Shown here in pieces: positions 59,730 to 64,000 of a stretch of 64,000 bases of DNA (within the stretch, counting starts at the first letter, position 1; each line of letters opens with the position of its first letter). A program made the position numbers and the translations under genes. The notes below the pieces were generated by a model. That model worked only from the letters and a program-made list of their open reading frames with translations, was not told the DNA's origin and searched no databases. The stretch is from Gigaspora rosea (lineage: Eukaryota > Glomeromycota > Glomeromycetes > Diversisporales > Gigasporaceae). Where the stretch lies: NCBI GenBank assembly GCA_003550325.1, contig QKWP01000031.1, positions 310,409 to 374,408 on the forward strand, in the 5' to 3' direction.

Positions 59730-61522
59730 CAGAAATAGTAAATGACCTAGTTATTTGCCTGTTTTGCAAATAGTCTGAAATAACTTCAGAATGACTGGTC
59801 ATTATATCATTTGAAAATGACTCATGACCAAATAACTTAGATTATTTGAAAATAATCTGGTTATTTAAAAATGGCCTAAGTTATTTGCAAGTAGTAGATC
59901 ATCTAATATCTGTGTATGATCAGATTGGATGCTATGTCTAAAGACCCAACTCAGTTGATAATTGTAGTCCAGACAGGTCAGATATTGATCCAAGTTATGA
60001 CCCAGATCAATTGGTCATATAGTAGCTTACAAATTTTAATAATATTTATTATTAGATAATACATATTTAATTTTATATACTATATTTTACAAACTTAGTA
60101 AATATAAAAACTTTTATAATCTAGATCTAAAATAAGTTATTCAAGTTATAATGTTTACTATTTAATTTTACTTACTTATAAAACTTAGTGCCATAAAAAA
60201 CATTTATTAATCTAAGATCTAAAATAAGTTATTCACAAACATTTATTATAATAATCCATAAATCCATAAATCTAAAGAATGTTTATTAATATAAGTATTG
60301 AAAATAAGATTTATAAATATTAACTGTTTGTTTAATTCATCATTTTTGCATTTTTTTTTGAGTCCCATAAGTTCTGTAATTATAATATAGTAGACACTTT
60401 GGCTTCATAATATTCTATGGAGCTCAATTAATTATTCACTATATTTTCCTTTTATAGATAAATAAATTTTATAAAATATAACAAACATAGAAATGTCTAT
60501 TTATATTGTATTTGTAACTTATAGAACTAAAAAATTACAAAGATTATTGATCCAAATAAATCAAAGTTTGATAATCTAAGTATTTAAAATAAGAAATAAT
60601 TTATACATCGCATGTGCGATGTTGTCGCACCTGCTGCAGATCATAAAATCAGGTGTAATATAAAATCAAAACAATTAAAATAACCTGTTTTTCATTGGTT
60701 AGAGTTAGGGTAAGGTATAGATTGTGTGTATGAGCAAGGGGAGGGTTTTATAGTAAAATTTTGAAAGGATTTTTTTTTTGTTAGAATCCTAAGGGCAGTG
60801 TCATTAATCACCTGATTATTTTTTATCAGAGGCCTACCCCCTCCCTCTTCCTCAATATATAAATAGTCAGGTTCTTATATATAATTTCAACTTTTTTTAC
60901 CCCCCTCCCCCCCTAAAAAATCACCTGATTTTTGTTACTCCCCTAAGAGTAGTTTCATATACTCAATTTTAAGTTATATAGAAGATTTTTGACAATATGA
61001 ACAATTTTTTGATCATATAATGTTACACCTGATCTTAAATTTGATTGGGAGAGCGACATATAAGGCACATTGCATGAGGCGATAAATAAATTTACTCTTA
61101 AAATAATTTATCTATTTATAAATAATGCTTTTAATTTCAATTAGTAAGTATTCATTAATCCAAATATTTAAAATAAGCTATTTATAAGATATACTATTTA
61201 ATCATATTAATGTTAAAATATAAAGAATTTTTATTAATATAATTTAATTCAGGACAATCTAAATATTTATTTTATTTGCATCCAGCTAGCTAGGAGCATA
61301 AAAATTATTTGCATTTATATATATTAATATGATTAAATACCCTGATTAATTATATAAAATTCAATAATCAATTAAAAAGTTGTGACCAACTAAATTATAT
61401 ATCTCTAGTTTTAGTATAAAATTTTAAATAATCTAATAGATCATTTCATCTTTTGAAATGAGCAACATCTAGTTATTATTCATTTAAGCCACAAAGTCAT
61501 TTTAGGTTATTTACTATCCCTG
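59730..61522. mobile_element. hAT element (1793 bp), family Y, perfect TSD
   Basis: The ends are CAGAAATAGTAAATGACC and, in reverse complement, CAGGGATAGTAAATAACC, the same terminus as the element at 46129-47295. The 8-bp duplications ACTTATAT at 59722-59729 and 61523-61530 are identical. Subterminal ATGACC/GGTCAT and TTATTTG motifs are frequent at the left end. No transposase remnant recognised; a MITE sits inside. Confidence 0.85.
60600..61095. mobile_element. Palindromic MITE (family X), copy 2
   Basis: The left end has CATCGCATGTGCGATG, then AAATCAGGTGTAATATAAAATC; the right end, on the minus strand, has TTTATCGCCTCATGCAATG, then GATCAGGTGTAACATTATA. The interior holds GTTAGGGTAAGG and two unusual C-rich runs (60898-60914). 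Nested in the hAT at 59730-61522. Confidence 0.62.
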
Positions 61523-61529
61523 ACTTATA

Positions 61530-62015
61530 TAGAATAGTGAGCTATTATTGATTTATATAAAGTAGCTTATAAATGTGAGCTGCTATTATTGATCTTATTT
61601 TTATTATTTTAGCTTAATTTACTTGTCAAATATAAGCAAATAAATGTATGCTATTTTCAAATTATATGTACAGTATATAAATGTAAGCTGTTATCTAAAA
61701 TTATATATAAAGCACATAAATATGTTAGGTTTAGTACTATTACCAAAGTGACTGTCTCAGTGAAGTAATTCTAACCAGCACAAAATTGTTAAAACCCAAT
61801 CATGGTATCCCAAGATCATTAAAGTAAATATATAAAAATTTGCAAATTTACTAATATAATTTTATAAATAAGATAAATCTATATCAATCTCAGGATCCTG
61901 TGATTGGATTTTAACAATTTTATACTTGTTAGGATTATATTATTGAGATGGTTATTTTGGTGATAAAATTGTCCAAAATAGACTAGTGGATCAAAAGTTT
62001 TTAACTATTAAATAT
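61530..62015. repeat. Worn tandem repeats and a fragment of the 56.9-57.9 kb foldback family
   Basis: 61550-61720 resembles the units at 52230-52440. 61730-62015 carries the foldback units (TTCTAACCAGCACAAAATTG, CCTGTGATTGGATTTTAACA, TGGATCAAAAG) in inverted arrangement. Confidence 0.6.
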
Positions 62016-62044
62016 TTTATATATATTTAATAGATTTTTAACAT

Positions 62045-62330
62045 TTATTGCTAGTGCGATTCATCGCTACCCCCTGATCGACCAATTATTTTGTTTGTTT
62101 TGATTTTATATTAATCAAAACAAAACAAAGTTAGAAGGCCCTTCTAACTCAAAATTTCACAAAGAATTTTTTTTGTCAAGAAAAAAGTGTAGTTTCTTAG
62201 TCAAAATTTTAAATTAGAAGCGATTTTTTAAAAAAAGTTTGTTTTGCTTCGATTTCACATTACACCTGATTCTGCATCCCGATTTGTCGATTGGGGTGGC
62301 AATGCATCACACTGGTGATGAATGATAACT
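62045..62330. mobile_element. Palindromic MITE (family X), copy 3
   Basis: The left end is GCTAGTGCGATTCATCGCTA, then CCCCCTGATCGACCAAT. The right end, on the minus strand, is CATCACCAGTGTGATGCATT, then AATCAGGTGTAATGTGAAAT. Shared inner motifs with 41818-42180 and 60600-61095 define the family. Confidence 0.65.
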
Positions 62331-62671
62331 CTTTATTTAATAATAAATTCAAATATACAAAAAACTTATATTTTGAAATAATGATATCTTGTAAACTAGT
62401 AATTGGAATAAGGTAAATTTTATAATATTCAATTCATCTTAATGAGCCAAATCAAAGAGTATTAAATTTATCTAATTCTAATCACTAGATTACAAGATAT
62501 ATCACTTGGCCACAATACCACTCTGGCTACAATACTCCATCAACCTTATATATAAAACATATAGTAACAACAGAAAAGCCTATAGGTAAAGCATGTCTAA
62601 TTATAAAATATGACAAATAACTATTTATTATAGTTCATATAGCAAGATTTATTTGTTATATCCTATAACTG
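62331..62671. other. No recognisable gene
   Basis: AT-rich; nothing identified. Confidence 0.4.
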
Positions 62672-62679
62672 GTCACACC

Positions 62680-63102
62680 CAGTGTTAAAGATTTGATTTC
62701 CTAGTGTTTTCAGAAAATTTAAAAAAATTTAGGAACATTAAATTTGGAATTTATATTCCCTATTAGAAACAAAGTGTGAACATAAAAGTTATAATTTGTG
62801 TTCCCTATAGAGATAGTTTTTTGTATATGAGAGAGAGAGTGAGAGTAAGTGAGTGAGTGAAAAAGAAAGAGGGAGAGAGGGGGAGAGAGAAAGAGGGAGG
62901 GAGAAAGAGAGAGAAAGAGAAAGAGAGAGAGAGAAAGAGAGAGAAAGAGAGAGAAAGAGAGAAAGAGTGAGAGAGAGTAAGAGTAAGAGAGAGAGAAAGA
63001 GAGAGAGATTTAGTTATAGGAAAATTAAAAATTTTTTGGGAACATAAATTTAATATTTTATGTTCCCAAAGAACAAAAAAAAATTTCAAATCTTTTTCAC
63101 TG
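62680..63102. mobile_element. 423-bp hAT MITE with a GA-rich core
   Basis: Inverted ends are CAGTGTTAAAGATTTGA and, in reverse complement, CAGTGAAAAAGATTTGA. Both flanks carry GTCACACC (62672-62679, 63103-63110), a perfect 8-bp duplication. Inner inverted arms contain GGGAACATAAATTTAATAT-like sequence. The core is the (GA)n tract at 62829-63008. Confidence 0.9.
62829..63008. repeat. Interrupted GA microsatellite (about 180 bp)
   Basis: GAGAGA and GAAAGA units with GAGT interruptions. It creates open frames on both strands that are repeat artefacts. Confidence 0.95.
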
Positions 63103-63312
63103 GTCACACCCAAGTGCAAAATTGTTAAGATCAGTATAATGAATTAATGAATAATATTTTATTTGTAGGCTTTCTCTGTGCATCTTATATGATAGAACAA
63201 AACCAGGTATACTTTTCTCTATTATTTTTAATAGGCTATCTTAAAGATTCAAACTGCATCTATTGTTATTTATTTAATATATGAATTAGATTTATTGAGT
63301 TTTATTAGTAGT

Positions 63313-63400
63313 ACAGTCTAACCTCTTTATAATTACCAAGTCCATCATACTGTAATTGCATAGAGGTGTGACTATAAATAAAATACCTTGTGATATTAAT
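63313..63400. mobile_element. Possible pogo-like terminus
   Basis: CAGTCTAACCTCTTTATAAT at 63314 on is followed by an inverted partner near 63360-63380 (GCATAGAGGTGTGACTATAA). This is the style of pogo/Tigger ends, with paired subterminal repeats. Neither a second end nor a transposase is identified within the window. Confidence 0.35.
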
Positions 63401-64000
63401 ATGAACAAAGGTCAATAAGTAATATATTTGTGTGTATTTGAAATACTATTGAAAAATTTAGAATATTTGATAGACAGAACTTGTACTTTCACTCTTTTTA
63501 ATTTAATATTATCTAGATCATTATGAATTTCTTGTACTTCTTTGTAAGTTGCAAAGATTATTTCAGGTAAATTGGCCTTTCATTTTGTTTATAGAGCTTA
63601 TCAATATAAAATAATGCAGCATAAAGATATTTGTATGCAATTTCTATCTGAAGAACATTAAGACATTGACAACAATTTCTGTAAATAAGCTGTACAATAG
63701 TTTCTAATTTAATTTTAAACATAAATATTTCTAGTTGCTTTTTCTATTTTGTGCTTTATTACTTTATTCATTTGGAGTAATTACTTTGCAGATTTATTAT
63801 ATTTTTTGCTTGGCTCTAGGTATGCAACTTGAGGAAACTCTTGCAATACAGTTCTAAAATTAATAAAGGTTAATAAATATACTTATAATTGACAGTTCTA
63901 ATTTGGCTCTTATCTATTCAGCACTTTATAAATAACTGCAACTTCTTTTGATATTTCTAGCAATTTATAACTATCAAAAGGCTTGGTAAATTAAGTTTTT
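63401..64000 (-). pseudogene. Possible decayed coding sequence, unassigned
   Basis: On the minus strand 63690-63560 has a run reading LQIEIAYKYLYAALFYIDK then LYKQNERPIYLK, protein-like in composition, and a second piece (EIIFATYKEVQEIHNDLDN) in another frame. Stops intervene. No family recognised; chance is possible. Confidence 0.25.

Noticed and set aside
62805..63119. Ser/Leu-rich or Arg/Glu-rich proteins on either strand
   Set aside because: Translations of the GA microsatellite within a MITE.

Overview
The window is eukaryotic, very AT-rich and repeat-dense. The combination of Sel1-repeat/protein-kinase genes in tandem, decayed AAA+ ATPase and TPR genes, short GT-AG introns and many nested DNA transposons points to an arbuscular mycorrhizal fungus (Glomeromycotina, Rhizophagus-like). 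This assignment rests on gene style, not on a database match.

Left half (about 0.6-35.4 kb): a segmental tandem array. The ancestral unit appears to be [AAA+ ATPase pseudogene, + strand] - [flank] - [Sel1-kinase gene, - strand] - [flank]. Four Sel1-kinase copies are visible: copy 1 (3727-5789, intact), a wreck (11151-17964), copy 2 (19913-21790, intact but internally shortened) and copy 3 (31192-33362, one premature stop). Three AAA+ copies lie between them, and a fourth, inverted, lies at 42.3-43.6 kb. A single N at 19668 joins copy 2 to a block almost identical to copy 3, so gene conversion and misassembly must both be considered.

Mobile elements are nested in this array, and paralogous empty sites or target-site duplications (TSDs) define many of them to the base: an intact Tc1 element (9441-10709, TA duplication), a 5.5 kb hAT element (11761-17235), a BED-finger hAT remnant (22675-23515), a hAT (27305-29296) carrying a SINE (27921-28626, 17-bp TSD) and a 331-bp hAT MITE (29918-30248).

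Middle (35.4-47.5 kb): an inverted AAA+ copy is split by a 5.6 kb compound insertion. That insertion holds a decayed TPR gene, a short non-autonomous LTR retrotransposon (38449-41179) and a tRNA-derived SINE-like head. A triple nest of inverted-repeat elements follows (about 45.6-47.5 kb).

The standout locus is 47723-51205 on the - strand. A TATA box and a signal-peptide exon are followed by an 18-nt exon and about 35 tandem, roughly 90-bp units. Each unit ends in an acceptor-like AG and, almost always exactly three bases later, a GTGAGT donor. The triplets vary while the splice signals do not, and a terminal exon continues to a stop. I read this as a gene for a small secreted protein whose middle could be assembled from single-codon microexons. 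The organisation recalls the repeat-containing secreted effectors described from these fungi.

Right end (51.3-64 kb): no convincing intact gene. It holds MITEs, foldback elements, LTR fragments, a hAT element with a perfect TSD (59730-61522), a GA-rich hAT MITE (62680-63102) and stretches in which I see nothing.
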